64,000 nucleotides of DNA from Bradyrhizobium sp. 149 (GTDB taxonomy: Bacteria; Pseudomonadota; Alphaproteobacteria; Rhizobiales; Xanthobacteraceae): contig NZ_JADPKK010000022.1 in assembly GCF_023073915.1 (NCBI RefSeq), positions 868,001 to 932,000 of the forward strand. Direction: 5' to 3'. The translations under genes were made by a program, and so were the position numbers. The notes under the pieces were generated by a model. It saw nothing but the letters and a program-made list of their open reading frames with translations. It did no database searches and was not told where the DNA came from. Below are positions 55,285 to 63,752 of the stretch, in pieces; position 1 is the first letter of the stretch; every line of letters starts with the position of its first letter.

Positions 55285-56709
55285 TCATCCCACCTCGTCC
55301 GCGTCTGCGCGCAGCAATGTCCGCGACCGGCGTGTGGCGGCCCTGCCCGTCCGTCCGGTCCAAGCAAGGATCTCGATCCGCCCTCCGGGCGCCGGACCGA
55401 TGATCAACCGAAAGCCATGCAGCTTGACGATGGCGGCGACTAGGCTCAGTCCGAGCCCGACGCCCGGCGTGTTGCGCATCTTGTCGGAGCGATAGAACCG
55501 CCGCAGCACCGCCTCACGCTCCTGCTCGCTGATGCCGGGGCCGGTGTCGCGTACGCGCACGAGCGCCGTGTCGTCCTCCACCTCCAGAGCGAGCTCCACT
55601 CGTCCGCCTGATGGCGTGAACTTGACGGCATTGTCCGCGAGATTGGCGACCGCCTCGAACAGGAGGTCCCGGTCGCCCCACACCTTCACGTCGCGCTCGA
55701 TAACGACACCGAGGGCGATACGCTTGTCCTCGGCGATGGGTTCGTAAACGTCGCACACCTCCCGCAGGATCTCGTCAAGCGCGACCTCGCCAAAGCCGGC
55801 GATGCGGCGGTTGTTCTCGATTTCGGTCAGGCGCAGCAGGGCGGTGACGATCGCGAGCGACTGGTCGATGCCGGCAATGGCCTTGTCGGTAATCTCCTGC
55901 AGCTCCTCCAGCGTCTCCGCATGCGTGCGCCCGCGCTCCAGCGCCAGGCGGACGCGCGTGAGCGGAGTCCGGAGGTCATGGGCGATGTCGTTGCCGACGC
56001 CGGCGAGCGCGTTGATCATCGTCTCCATCTCGTCGAGCATGCCGTTGACGATCCCGGCCAGCCGAGCGAAGGAATCGTCCGTATTGCCCTCCGGGAGCCG
56101 CTCGCGCAGCTCGCCGGCCACGATGCGCTGGACCCGGTGGTTCACCTCCTCCACGCGCCTCTGGGCGCGGAGGCTGAGCCAGGCACCGGCCAGCAGACAG
56201 AGGCTGAAGGCCGGCAGCAGGCCGAGGGCCAAGGCCTGCCCCACGACGCTCGATATCTCGCGCGTCTCGTCGACGTTCCGTCCCATCACCAGGACATCGC
56301 CGCCATCGAGACGCTTGCCGATCGCCCTGACGACGGGATCGTGGACCGGCAGCTTCTTGATGAGATCGAACCGCACGCCCTGGACCGCGCCGTCGAGCCT
56401 GAGTTCGCGCGGGACGCGGTCAATGTTGCCGGCAAGACGGGCGCCCGCGGCGTTGAACAGTCCTGCGTACTGCACGCCCCTGGAATCCTGCTCCAGATGA
56501 TCTGTGATTGCGCTGACGCGGCGGGCCGGCGGCAGGTCTGCGATGAAGCGCATCTGCATGGTGATCATGCGATCGGATCGCGCGATCAGATAGTCGTCGA
56601 GCTTCCAGTAGACGAACGCGAACAGGCCGACCACGAACAGCGCGAAGGCGGCCGCCATGGCCAGGGCCCAGAGGAACGTGCTGGAGCGGATCAACCGGAC
56701 CTGATGCAT
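55285..56709 (-). CDS. ragB: sensor histidine kinase, RagB-like
   Basis: A 474-residue kinase with two membrane helices (about 12-35 and 172-195) around a 130-residue periplasmic sensor that has no recognisable domain. A HAMP linker follows (about 195-250), then HisKA with DIAHDLRTPLTRVRLAL and an ATPase domain with NLADNAVKF, DTGPGI and GVGLGLSL. The HDLRTPL form is typical of OmpR-family partners. It starts 9 bp after the response regulator. The C-terminus beyond the ATPase (WTGRTGRAATRRSRTLL) is basic. In B. japonicum ragAB lie beside an rpoH gene. Confidence 0.88.
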   Translation of the reverse strand: MHQVRLIRSSTFLWALAMAAAFALFVVGLFAFVYWKLDDYLIARSDRMITMQMRFIADLPPARRVSAITDHLEQDSRGVQYAGLFNAAGARLAGNIDRVPRELRLDGAVQGVRFDLIKKLPVHDPVVRAIGKRLDGGDVLVMGRNVDETREISSVVGQALALGLLPAFSLCLLAGAWLSLRAQRRVEEVNHRVQRIVAGELRERLPEGNTDDSFARLAGIVNGMLDEMETMINALAGVGNDIAHDLRTPLTRVRLALERGRTHAETLEELQEITDKAIAGIDQSLAIVTALLRLTEIENNRRIAGFGEVALDEILREVCDVYEPIAEDKRIALGVVIERDVKVWGDRDLLFEAVANLADNAVKFTPSGGRVELALEVEDDTALVRVRDTGPGISEQEREAVLRRFYRSDKMRNTPGVGLGLSLVAAIVKLHGFRLIIGPAPGGRIEILAWTGRTGRAATRRSRTLLRADADEVG

Positions 56710-56718
56710 CCTGCGCCC

Positions 56719-57399
56719 CTATTGCCGCGAACGCAGGACGAAGCCGGAGCCTCGGACGTTGTGAATCAACGGCACCTCTCCGGGACCGTCGACCTTGTGC
56801 CGCAACCGGCCCATATGCACGTCGATCAGGTTCGTCGTCGCCGGAACGAACTTGTAGTTCCAGACCTCCTCGAGCAGCATCGCACGCGTCAGCAGTTGCT
56901 CGTTCCGGCGCATCATGTATTCGAGCAAGCGAAATTCGCGCGGCAACAGGTCGAGTTCGCGTTCGCCGCGTCGCGCGGTCCGCTCGATCAGGTCGAGCTC
57001 AAGCGGTCCGACATGGAGGATGGTTTCGCGGCTGTCGATCGGACGGCGCAGCAACGCCTCTATGCGCGCGACCAGCTCGATGATAGCAAACGGCTTTGTG
57101 AGATAATCATCTCCGCCCATGCGCAGTCCGCGCACCCGGTCGTCCACCGCGCCGAGCGCGCTCAGGACCAGCACGGGGGTCCTGACTTGATCCTTGCGAA
57201 GCGCCTCGATGACGGTCAGCCCGTCCATTCCCGGCAGCATGCGATCGACGATCATGGCATCGGGGCTCGACGCGCGGGCGCGGTCGAGGCCGTCGACGCC
57301 GTTGGCGGACCATTGCACCTCGAAACCACGATCGGCAAGTTCGGCAACAATCGCCTCGGCGGTCTCGGCGTCGTCCTCGATCAACAGAATCCGGTTCAT
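56719..57399 (-). CDS. ragA: OmpR-family response regulator, RagA-like
   Basis: A 226-residue regulator. The start giving MNRILLIEDDAETAEAI is preferred over a longer frame because the receiver begins there and GCGAGGA precedes the ATG. The receiver has Glu/Asp-Asp at 8-10, the phospho-acceptor Asp in MIVDRMLPGMDG and a Lys in YLTKPFA. The OmpR winged helix follows (about 130-225), with LLPREFRLLEYMMRR and TTNLIDVHMGRLRHKV. As first gene of the unit it probably controls its own promoter and the efflux genes. Confidence 0.9.
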   Translation of the reverse strand: MNRILLIEDDAETAEAIVAELADRGFEVQWSANGVDGLDRARASSPDAMIVDRMLPGMDGLTVIEALRKDQVRTPVLVLSALGAVDDRVRGLRMGGDDYLTKPFAIIELVARIEALLRRPIDSRETILHVGPLELDLIERTARRGERELDLLPREFRLLEYMMRRNEQLLTRAMLLEEVWNYKFVPATTNLIDVHMGRLRHKVDGPGEVPLIHNVRGSGFVLRSRQ

Positions 57400-57889
57400 G
57401 ATCCTCGCCCCACGTCCCGCGCTGCGTTTCGGCGCGCGATGGGGAAGCGTGGGTTCGGCGACGCGCGGGCTCATGTCCAATGCCCGCGCTCGTTGAACGT
57501 GCGGCACCGACGCCGCCTGATGCCGGCCACTCCCCGCGGTACGGGATAGGCTTGCGGCGCACGGGGCGCCATTGAATTGCAGTTCATGATGTGGCTTGCG
57601 CGCCTAACGAGCAGCGCCAGTGCAAGAGCGACCGTTGTTGCCGTTGTCGTGATCATCTTCCGGACTCCGCTCCGAACTGCGCTGCATCGAACATATTTGT
57701 TCAACGCGCTCGCTGTCGTCCCACCGGCCACGGATGTTATGGATTCGCACGATCGTGGTTGGGACGCTGCATCGGCTCACAGGCTGTTGAATTACGGTGA
57801 GCAAATCGTGCGTTTGAATCACGCCCGATCGCGCACACCTCGATGACCAGCCGGCCTGGTCGGCTTGATGTCATCAAAGGAGAGAGCGA
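57400..57889. other. upstream region of the rag-like operon and next small gene
   Basis: 490 bp between the divergent response regulator and small exported protein genes. An 89-codon plus-strand frame (57577-57846, TTG start) starts with a hydrophobic stretch but has mixed third positions and no ribosome site, so I leave it out. The operon promoter must be here. No clear inverted repeat was found. Confidence 0.45.
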
Positions 57890-58135
57890 ATGACTACGTC
57901 CAAACTTTTGTCGATGGGACTGATTGCGGCCGCCGTGCTCGGCGGGCCCGTCATGGCTCGCGAGCATCATGCCCCAACGCGGCAGCCCGCAGTGGAGGTC
58001 GATACGATCCCAACGAGTGGGCCCGTTTATCAGGGCGAGCGCGCCTGCATTCCGGCGCCGCGCGTCGGCGCCTTCGCCACCGCGCCGTGGACCGGCAACA
58101 ACGTGCCGTGCGAGCCCGGCACGGGCAGCTTCTAA
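57890..58135 (+). CDS. small exported protein, VGAxATAPW family
   Basis: An 81-residue protein with AGGAGAGAG before the ATG and a signal peptide (residues about 1-23, ending VMA). The mature part ends with a Cys, then APRVGAFATAPWTGNNVPCEP, matching the C-terminus of the protein at 44804-45031. The two also share the start (MTT-KLLS). It is probably a periplasmic protein with one disulfide. A terminator-like hairpin follows about 60 bp after the stop. It is divergent from the rag-like operon. Confidence 0.78.
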   Translation: MTTSKLLSMGLIAAAVLGGPVMAREHHAPTRQPAVEVDTIPTSGPVYQGERACIPAPRVGAFATAPWTGNNVPCEPGTGSF

Positions 58136-58192
58136 TCGCGCCAGCGCGTCCGGCCGAATGACTTCGCCGGCCGCCGCACCTCGCACGATAGA

Positions 58193-58224
58193 GAGCGGGC
58201 TGATCCATTCAGCCCGCTCCCTTT
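58193..58224 (+). terminator. Rho-independent terminator-like hairpin
   Basis: An 11-bp perfect stem, GAGCGGGCTGA with TCAGCCCGCTC, a 5-base loop (TCCAT) and a short pyrimidine tail CCTTTG. It lies about 60 bp after the small exported protein gene and probably ends its transcript. Confidence 0.7.
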
Positions 58225-58416
58225 GCGCGTGCCGGCACCGCGCGGCGGAATCACCTTGGTGCGCCGCGCCTCTGATGTCTGACGCAGAATTCAGTTGGAT
58301 TGCCGCGCAGCGCTCTTACCTCCGTTGCATCACACGTCCAGCCATGAGTGGCCTCGCGCGCACGGTGCGGCAGCGGGCTTCAGGGATGACCGGGCTTAAC
58401 TCGAGAGGAGTTTCCC

Positions 58417-58790
58417 ATGAAACGAGCCATCATGATTTTGGCAACAGCAGCGCTTGCCTCGACGCTCGCCATCGGCGCGGCCAACGCGCACGGCGGCGGA
58501 GGCGGCCACGGCGGCTTTGGCGGTGGCGGCTTCGGCGGCGGACATGCGGGCTTTGGCGGCGGCGCGCATTTCGGCGGCGCGGGGCATGAGGGCGGATTGG
58601 TGGCGGTGCCCGGTTCGGAGGCGAGCATCTCGGCCTCGACGGCCATGCCGCAACCGGCGGCCTCCGCCAGCACGCGTTTCACCGCTATGATCGCTACCGG
58701 CCCGGATATGGATTCTACGGCGCCTATCCGGATTGCTACGATTGGTACGAGTTGCACCCCGGCCGGCCGTTGCCGCTGAGCTGCAGCTAG
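58417..58790 (+). pseudogene. Gly-rich exported protein gene with a frameshift
   Basis: The first 60 codons give a signal peptide (MKRAIMILATAALASTLAIG, ending ANA) and a Gly/His/Phe tract with GGFGGG repeats. Near 58596 (GGATTGGTGG, probably once GGATTTGGTGG) the sensible frame shifts by one base: the +1 frame continues as RFGGEHLGLDGHAATGGL, then YRPGYGFYGAYPDCYDWYEL and ends LPLSCS. This is the usual C-terminus of such Tyr-rich surface proteins. In the unshifted frame the protein instead ends with an unrelated tail at 58779. Either a true disruption or a sequencing error. Confidence 0.7.
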
Positions 58791-58974
58791 ATCCGCGCGC
58801 ACAGCGCCGATCGGTTCGGATCGCACAGCGTTACGGTCCGGGCCGATCGAGCTGCGCAGTTCGTAGCGTGGCTGTCGGCACGGGATGTGCCCGCAGACCA
58901 CAATCGCCGCTCCAGCCTGCAGCCCCGGCTGTAGCAGCCAGGCCAGCAGACACGGGCTGGAGGCCGCTGCGGCG

Positions 58975-59169
58975 ATGAGAAAGTCATGTCACCCGCTGGT
59001 GAGACGGTGGACGCCGGAAGAGCACGCACGCCTGTTGGCCATGGCGGCAGCGGGCAGTCGACCGAATGAGATCGCCCACGCGCTGGGCAGGACAGAACCG
59101 GCCGTGCGAGTCCGCGTACATCGACACAACACACCATTACGGCAGGTGACGCAGAAGCGACGCAGCTAA
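58975..59169 (+). CDS. small Myb/SANT-like helix-turn-helix protein
   Basis: A 64-residue protein. Most of it is one three-helix DNA-binding unit: RRWTPEEHARLLAMAAAG, then SRPNEIAHALGRTEPAVRVR. The RRWTxEE opening and spacing are typical of SANT/Myb-like modules and GcrA-type short proteins found in rhizobia. The ATG giving MRKSCHPLV is preferred because the longer frame adds no recognisable sequence. It may be a small regulator; targets are unknown. Confidence 0.68.
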   Translation: MRKSCHPLVRRWTPEEHARLLAMAAAGSRPNEIAHALGRTEPAVRVRVHRHNTPLRQVTQKRRS

Positions 59170-59222
59170 GGCGAACAGTCGGCGGCGTCCCAAGCCAGTC
59201 GAACCAATCGGAACAGGTCGTC

Positions 59223-59345
59223 TTATTCCTGCGCTCGCCTCTTGAACCGCCTGCGATCCAGTGCCCTGCGGGTCTCGAACAGGGCGACAATCGATCCGAT
59301 GATCGTCAGCCCGATGGCCGCCATGACGAGGATGATCGCAAGCAC
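59223..59345 (-). CDS. 40-residue single-span membrane protein
   Basis: A GTG start with GGGAG six bases upstream leads to a 40-residue peptide: a membrane helix (LAIILVMAAIGLTIIGSIVAL) followed by FETRRALDRRRFKRR, a strongly basic tail that would stay in the cytoplasm. Such short, positive-inside membrane proteins are common and often missed. Unknown function. Confidence 0.5.
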   Translation of the reverse strand: MLAIILVMAAIGLTIIGSIVALFETRRALDRRRFKRRAQE

Positions 59346-59437
59346 GACTCGCTCCCGCAGTTGAGTTGGTCCTACATACCAAAGTGGACAATTGTTCTAA
59401 AGGCCCAACGTGCCGGCCCCCAACAACGGCGCCGCCC

Positions 59438-59659
59438 TCATCCCGCCAGCAGGAGGACAGCCGCTATCGTGTGCTCGCTGCCCGGCGTGACATTGGCGCC
59501 GCGCAGGTCACATGCTTTGCAGACAAACCGGGGTTCGAGATCGGAGAGCCGGACGTGGTCCGGCCACTGGTCCACCACCTTCGGCGAGAGGGACAAGTGG
59601 TGGCTGCACCTGTAATCTTGGCAGAAGACAATGAGACCGCGAACGCCAGTGGAGCGCAT
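59438..59659 (-). CDS. small zinc-ribbon-like protein
   Basis: A 73-residue protein beginning MRSTGVRGLIVFCQDYRC. Cys pairs in FCQDYRC and FVCKACDLRGA (CxxxxC and CxxC) can form a zinc ribbon; the segment WPDHVRLSDLEPRF between them is characteristic of a short conserved protein common in Bradyrhizobium and relatives. The role is not known. The overlapping plus-strand frame (59366-59779) looks like its shadow. Confidence 0.75.
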   Translation of the reverse strand: MRSTGVRGLIVFCQDYRCSHHLSLSPKVVDQWPDHVRLSDLEPRFVCKACDLRGANVTPGSEHTIAAVLLLAG

Positions 59660-59873
59660 CTCGCCAGCGTGATCTTGACGGGGCGAGCATCAGGCAGGTT
59701 GCGGTTTTCGAGGCGGACAGGTTTGCGCATGTCGCGATCAATTCCGCGCAGTTCCTACTGGGCACTCATCGATCTGTAGAGGGTGGGAACGGCGCCGTGC
59801 TACTCCTAATCCTGGGTGTGGACAATCGCGTGATAGGGGCGGCCAACCGAGCGGGCCTCAGGGGAGCTAGAAT

Positions 59874-60017
59874 ATGCCGAACTGGCTTGTTCCACTGGTC
59901 TGTCTAGTCGCCCTCGTCGGGTTCATTTGCTTTGCATTTCGTCAGGGCACGAAGGTCAAGTCGGATAGGACCGACAATGGCGGCAGCGATCTGCCCGGCA
60001 TTGGCGGCTCCGGCTAG
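59874..60017 (+). CDS. 47-residue single-span membrane protein
   Basis: An ATG-started ORF with GGGGAG upstream. Residues 3-22 (NWLVPLVCLVALVGFICFAF) are one membrane helix, followed by RQGTKVKSDRTDNGGSDLPG and a Gly-rich end. The layout (short outside start, basic then Asp/Gly-rich tail) recurs in short rhizobial proteins. Too short for most gene finders. Function unknown. Confidence 0.72.
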   Translation: MPNWLVPLVCLVALVGFICFAFRQGTKVKSDRTDNGGSDLPGIGGSG

Positions 60018-60069
60018 AGACTCCTCTGCCTAAGCAGTCAGCCGATGGTCCATCTCGTCTTACGTCCAG

Positions 60070-60113
60070 CGCTTCGCATGACCCTCGAAGCGTAAGTCGT
60101 TGAAAATCAACGA
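60070..60113. other. two adjacent small hairpins
   Basis: CGCTTCG/CGAAGCG at 60070-60092 and TCGTTGA/TCAACGA around AAA at 60097-60113, within 45 bp. No T-run follows either, so neither is a standard terminator. They could be part of a transcript 3' end or a small RNA. Confidence 0.35.
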
Positions 60114-60246
60114 TCGATTCAGTGCACGACGGCGCTAGGGAGCGCCATTATCCGCCATCGGATGACGCGACGAAATCCGCCGCACCCATGAACCTCCCTG
60201 CCCCTCGGCTCCGACCAATGTCCTGTTGGAACCGGATGCAAACCCC

Positions 60247-60903
60247 ATGGCGCAGCGTAGATCTCCGTCGGACGACCAGGCCGGCATTGCCTCGCCGGCG
60301 CCGCCGCCATGGATGCAGCGTACGACAGCTTACGCGCCGGAGCGGCGGGCCAGAATGCTGGAGCACATGGCGCGCGCCAGATCGTTGCCTCGGGCCACGG
60401 CTGCGCCGGGGGCGTCGCCTCTGGCCGGCAAGAATATCCTCGCTGACGCCTGCGGCTACGCTGTTTTGTTCGGTATCGTTGCGCTGCTGTTTCAATCGCG
60501 CGTTCCTCTCTATCTCGGCGCCTTCCTCTTCTTCACCGATGGCGAGCGCATCGAACTCGGGCTTGCCAAGATCGGCATCCGTCTCGAGGCGGGCACGATC
60601 GGGCCCGACATCATCAAGGGCTTCGCATCGCTGTTCGGATGGTTCGCGCTGCTGGCGTCGTTGAAAGCGTCCGTCCCCGCGTGGCTCGCGGCATGGCTGC
60701 TGCCGGACGCATCCTGGTCCTTCATCGCCGGTATCGCTCTTCTGCTCGCCATCGTCGAAGCATTCGCAACGCGCGCGATGCGGCGTGCACTGCCATGGTT
60801 CGGATTTCAGAGCAGGCCGGACGGCCTGGCCTGCGCGACGATCAAGCTCGTCTTGGCCCGTGGCGTGCTGGCTCTGTTAGCTCTACTGGTGCAGCTCGGA
60901 TGA
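60247..60903 (+). CDS. membrane protein of unknown function
   Basis: A 218-residue protein (a TTG 21 bases upstream is an alternative start). The N-terminal 60 residues are polar and Pro/Arg-rich; three to five membrane segments follow (ILADACGYAVLFGIVALLF, LYLGAFLFFT, the FALLASLK region, WSFIAGIALLLAIVEAF and LVLARGVLALLALLVQL). I recognise no family. The gene is alone between non-coding stretches. Confidence 0.7.
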   Translation: MAQRRSPSDDQAGIASPAPPPWMQRTTAYAPERRARMLEHMARARSLPRATAAPGASPLAGKNILADACGYAVLFGIVALLFQSRVPLYLGAFLFFTDGERIELGLAKIGIRLEAGTIGPDIIKGFASLFGWFALLASLKASVPAWLAAWLLPDASWSFIAGIALLLAIVEAFATRAMRRALPWFGFQSRPDGLACATIKLVLARGVLALLALLVQLG

Positions 60904-61068
60904 CGCGATCGTGAGATCACGGTCCTTACAATCGCGGCGCTATGCCGCCCGCCCCGACCCGCGCGTTAACCGGAAATTTACCCTTGCTCGTGAGTGCCGG
61001 TATCATTTGCTTAGAATTTGATCGCTACCGTGGAATTACGGAAATACTCCGAAACACGATTGGCGCCC

Positions 61069-61698
61069 ATGTCCGTCGCAGACTTCCTCAGGCAGCGTGC
61101 AGTGCAAGTCACCGTGAGTGGCAGCTACTCGCTGCCGCGCTGGTACGACTGCGAGGGCAAGCTGCGTAGCTTCGCCTGCCGCACCAGCCGCGTCTCGCCA
61201 TTTCGCATGATGGTCGACGTGCCGGTGGTCGGCAAGGTCGGCGAGCGCGTGACCTCCTACTTCCAGGATTTTGGCGAATTCCAGTGCACCATCAGCGCGA
61301 CGCTGAAATCGGGCTTCCTGATGGAGCTCGACATGACCCGGGCCCGGCGCGCCTGGATGTCGGAAAAGCTGACCTGGCTCGAGAAGAAGCAAAAAGACGC
61401 CAGCGTCCAGGAGCTGCGGAATGACGCGCGTTTCGTTCCGCAGGTCGCGCACACCTTCCTGACGCTCGCGGACGGCAGCACCCATGCCTGCTTCATTATC
61501 GACGTCTCCACGGCCGGAGTCGCGATCTCCTGCGAATACGACCCGCCACTGGGAACCGCGCTCGCGGTCGGCGCCTGCGTCGGGCGCGTGATCCGCAAGT
61601 TCGAACACGGCTTTGCCGTCAAATTCGCCGAAAAGCAGTCGCGGGACGACCTCGTTCGGCTGATTGTCCGTACGCCCCTGCTGCTGCAATCGGCCTGA
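61069..61698 (+). CDS. PilZ-domain protein
   Basis: A 209-residue protein. A TTG at 61018 would add 17 residues, but MSVADFLRQRAVQVT is the more usual opening. The N-terminal 85 residues form a beta-rich YcgR-N-like part (SPFRMMVDVPVVGKVGERV). The C-terminal part from about residue 120 (RNDARFVPQVAHTFLTLADG, DVSTAGVAISC, LGTALAVG) has the R-x-x-x-R and D-x-S-x-x-G features of c-di-GMP-binding PilZ domains, though the first is reduced to NDARF. It may report c-di-GMP levels to motility or envelope functions. Confidence 0.78.
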   Translation: MSVADFLRQRAVQVTVSGSYSLPRWYDCEGKLRSFACRTSRVSPFRMMVDVPVVGKVGERVTSYFQDFGEFQCTISATLKSGFLMELDMTRARRAWMSEKLTWLEKKQKDASVQELRNDARFVPQVAHTFLTLADGSTHACFIIDVSTAGVAISCEYDPPLGTALAVGACVGRVIRKFEHGFAVKFAEKQSRDDLVRLIVRTPLLLQSA

Positions 61699-61806
61699 TC
61701 CTCCGCCCTATCGCAGCCCCATTCCGGGATCAGCTTTTACAGGTCCGCGCCTCGGGCCGGACGTCTTTTGCAGACTTGATTTACGGACTTGCGATCGGGG
61801 GACCGA

Positions 61807-62064
61807 ATGGCAGTCGACAAGATCAAAGTGGACAAGATCACCTGGGACAGGGTCGGCCGGGTCACCGAGCCCGGACGCTACATGTACACGTTCGGCTGGC
61901 TCACCATCACCGCCGGCGATCTCGATATCTGGAAGCAATACCCGCAGGCCGCGTTCACGCTGATGGCGCAGCATTCCGAGCCAGACGAGACCATCGGCGA
62001 GGAATTCCATCTAGGCGCCTTCGACATTGCGCCCGACGCACCGCCACCCTTCACCACGCATTGA
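61807..62064 (+). CDS. small conserved protein of unknown function
   Basis: An 85-residue protein starting MAVDKIKVDKITWDRVGRV. It is acidic and compact: EPGRYMYTFGWLTITAGDLDIW and KQYPQAAFTLM, then EEFHLGAFD. No signal or membrane segment. The GWLT(I/V)T pattern recurs in short rhizobial proteins of unknown function. The gene follows the PilZ gene by 108 bp. Confidence 0.68.
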   Translation: MAVDKIKVDKITWDRVGRVTEPGRYMYTFGWLTITAGDLDIWKQYPQAAFTLMAQHSEPDETIGEEFHLGAFDIAPDAPPPFTTH

Positions 62065-62155
62065 GGCAGTCGAAGCGGGCTTGGGATCGGCAGCCCTGCA
62101 GATGGCGCAGGCAGCGCAAGGGAACGCGTGGCAGGGGCGTTGCTTTATCATTGCC

Positions 62156-62305
62156 ATGACTCAGATCCCTGCCGTCGACCAGGCCTTCCTGCTGTTGCTC
62201 ATCGTGCTCTGTCTTGGCACGTGCCTCATTCGCGCCTTCTGGGAGCTGGAGCAGGTAAGGACGCGCCGGATCGCGTCACCCTCCCGCGCAACGAAGCGTG
62301 ACTAG
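62156..62305 (+). CDS. 49-residue single-span membrane protein
   Basis: The ATG giving MTQIPAVDQAFLLLLIV opens a 49-residue peptide with one membrane helix (QAFLLLLIVLCLGTCLI) and a basic tail (EQVRTRRIASPSRATKRD). The longer frame from 62027 is unsupported. Unknown function. The next 330 bp (62306-62637) up to the PrsW gene hold only short frames and nothing I can name. Confidence 0.5.
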   Translation: MTQIPAVDQAFLLLLIVLCLGTCLIRAFWELEQVRTRRIASPSRATKRD

Positions 62306-62637
62306 GCCGGCCCGCCCGGCCGTGCGTTGGCCGGACGAGGTAATCCCGGCTCTGGACTTGCCGCGGCGACGCGTGCATCGTGAATCGAAGAAACCTGCAC
62401 ATTGCCTTGATCTGACTTACCAATCGCGATCCGATGACGGGCGCGCGACTGTTGCCATGGATGACGAAGTGGTTCTGTCATGCAATTGATTGCGCTCGGT
62501 TATTCTACACCGCGCGTCGGAGGTCCTGATGAACGCCGGCTGTCGCGCTTGTTAAGGGACGCGACAGCAAGCGCATGACACAAGGTCGCATCGGTGACTG
62601 TAGATAAGCGGATCAAGGGAACCTATTTTCGGCGCCG
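62306..62637. other. intergenic region, nothing recognised
   Basis: About 330 bp of short frames without ribosome sites. It must hold the promoter of the PrsW-family gene. Confidence 0.4.
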
Positions 62638-63678
62638 ATGTACCTGATTGAAGCGTTACCCACCGTCATCGGAACGGCCGCGATCGCCCCGGCGCTCCTG
62701 ATGTTGTGGCTTGTCATTGCCGCCGAGGAACGCCCGGGACCGCCGGCCCAGGTCTGGACCGCGTTCCTGCTGGGCGCGGCCAGCATTTCGCTGCTGGGCC
62801 TCGCCCGCGCCCCTTTCGCCAAGATGATCGCAGCCCCGGACAACCCGTGGGCGGCGCTGGCCATGCATTCGATCTTCGGCGTCGCGCTGCCGGAGGAAGC
62901 GGTCAAGGTGATCGCCATCGTGCTGGTTGCCTCGACCAAGCGGCGGACCTTCGCCAATCCGATGGACACCGTGGTCTATGGCGCCGCGGTCGGCCTGGGC
63001 TTCGCCGCCTACGAGAACCTCGCCTATCTCGTCCAGCATGCCGAGATGTGGCGCTCGCTGGCCGCCTTGCGCAGCGTGCTGACCGTGCCGTTCCACGGCG
63101 CACTCGGCATCATCGCCGGCGCCTATCTGACCATCGCGCGCGCCGGCACGGCGCTGGGTGCGAACCGCCATCACCGCGACTGGGCCCGTCTCTCCAGCCG
63201 CCTGCTGATCTTCGCAGGCCCGCTCGCCCTGCATTCGGCCTTCGACTTCCCCCTGCTCACGCTCCAGCGCATGCCGGATCTCGACCCGACGCTGCGGATG
63301 TGGTTGGGCGGCGCGAGCCTGCTGATCGGCTTCAGCTCGATCGCCTTCGCCATCCGCCTGGTGCGGCGCGTCGCGCGCCATCACGCCCCCCGGACCGACG
63401 TCGCGCGCGAGCGCCTCAGCCAGCTCCGCCGGATGTGGGCGCTGCTGCTCGCAGGCGGCGGCGTCGGCTTTCTCGGTCTTGCCTTCGTGCTGACCTCGAT
63501 CCATCACTGGCTCATCAACCCAGAACGCAATCTGACGCTGGCCCTGATCCCGATCGGCCTCGTCTCGATCCTGCTCGGCCTCGCACTTCTGATCGTCACG
63601 ACCGCGATCTATGTTCTCGGCCGCAACCGCATCCGCACCAGCGGCGACGGTTTTTCGTCGGCGCACGGCGGCGGCTGA
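62638..63678 (+). CDS. PrsW-family intramembrane metalloprotease
   Basis: A 346-residue membrane protein with eight to nine segments. The PrsW motifs are present: PEEAVKV (EExxK), AAYENLAYL (ExxxY-type), FHGALGIIAGAY and LHSAFDFPLL with the metal-binding His. In Bacillus PrsW cuts an anti-sigma factor; here the substrate is unknown, and the rpoH in the window has no linked anti-sigma factor. Family length is variable; the C-terminal third carries two more membrane pairs. It is followed by an HdeD gene. Confidence 0.86.
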   Translation: MYLIEALPTVIGTAAIAPALLMLWLVIAAEERPGPPAQVWTAFLLGAASISLLGLARAPFAKMIAAPDNPWAALAMHSIFGVALPEEAVKVIAIVLVASTKRRTFANPMDTVVYGAAVGLGFAAYENLAYLVQHAEMWRSLAALRSVLTVPFHGALGIIAGAYLTIARAGTALGANRHHRDWARLSSRLLIFAGPLALHSAFDFPLLTLQRMPDLDPTLRMWLGGASLLIGFSSIAFAIRLVRRVARHHAPRTDVARERLSQLRRMWALLLAGGGVGFLGLAFVLTSIHHWLINPERNLTLALIPIGLVSILLGLALLIVTTAIYVLGRNRIRTSGDGFSSAHGGG

Positions 63679-63752
63679 ACCGCGGGATGGCAAGCGCGGT
63701 GTGCACGTACTAGATTAGATCGAGCGCACACCTTTCGATCCGGAGTCTGCCC

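Noticed and set aside
55921..57549. 542-codon plus-strand frame
   Set aside because: Opposite the rag-like kinase and regulator genes; no recognisable protein.
57577..57846. 89-codon plus-strand frame with a hydrophobic start
   Set aside because: TTG start, no ribosome site, mixed third positions.
62656..63693. 345-codon minus-strand frame
   Set aside because: Opposite the PrsW-family gene; highly charged shadow translation.
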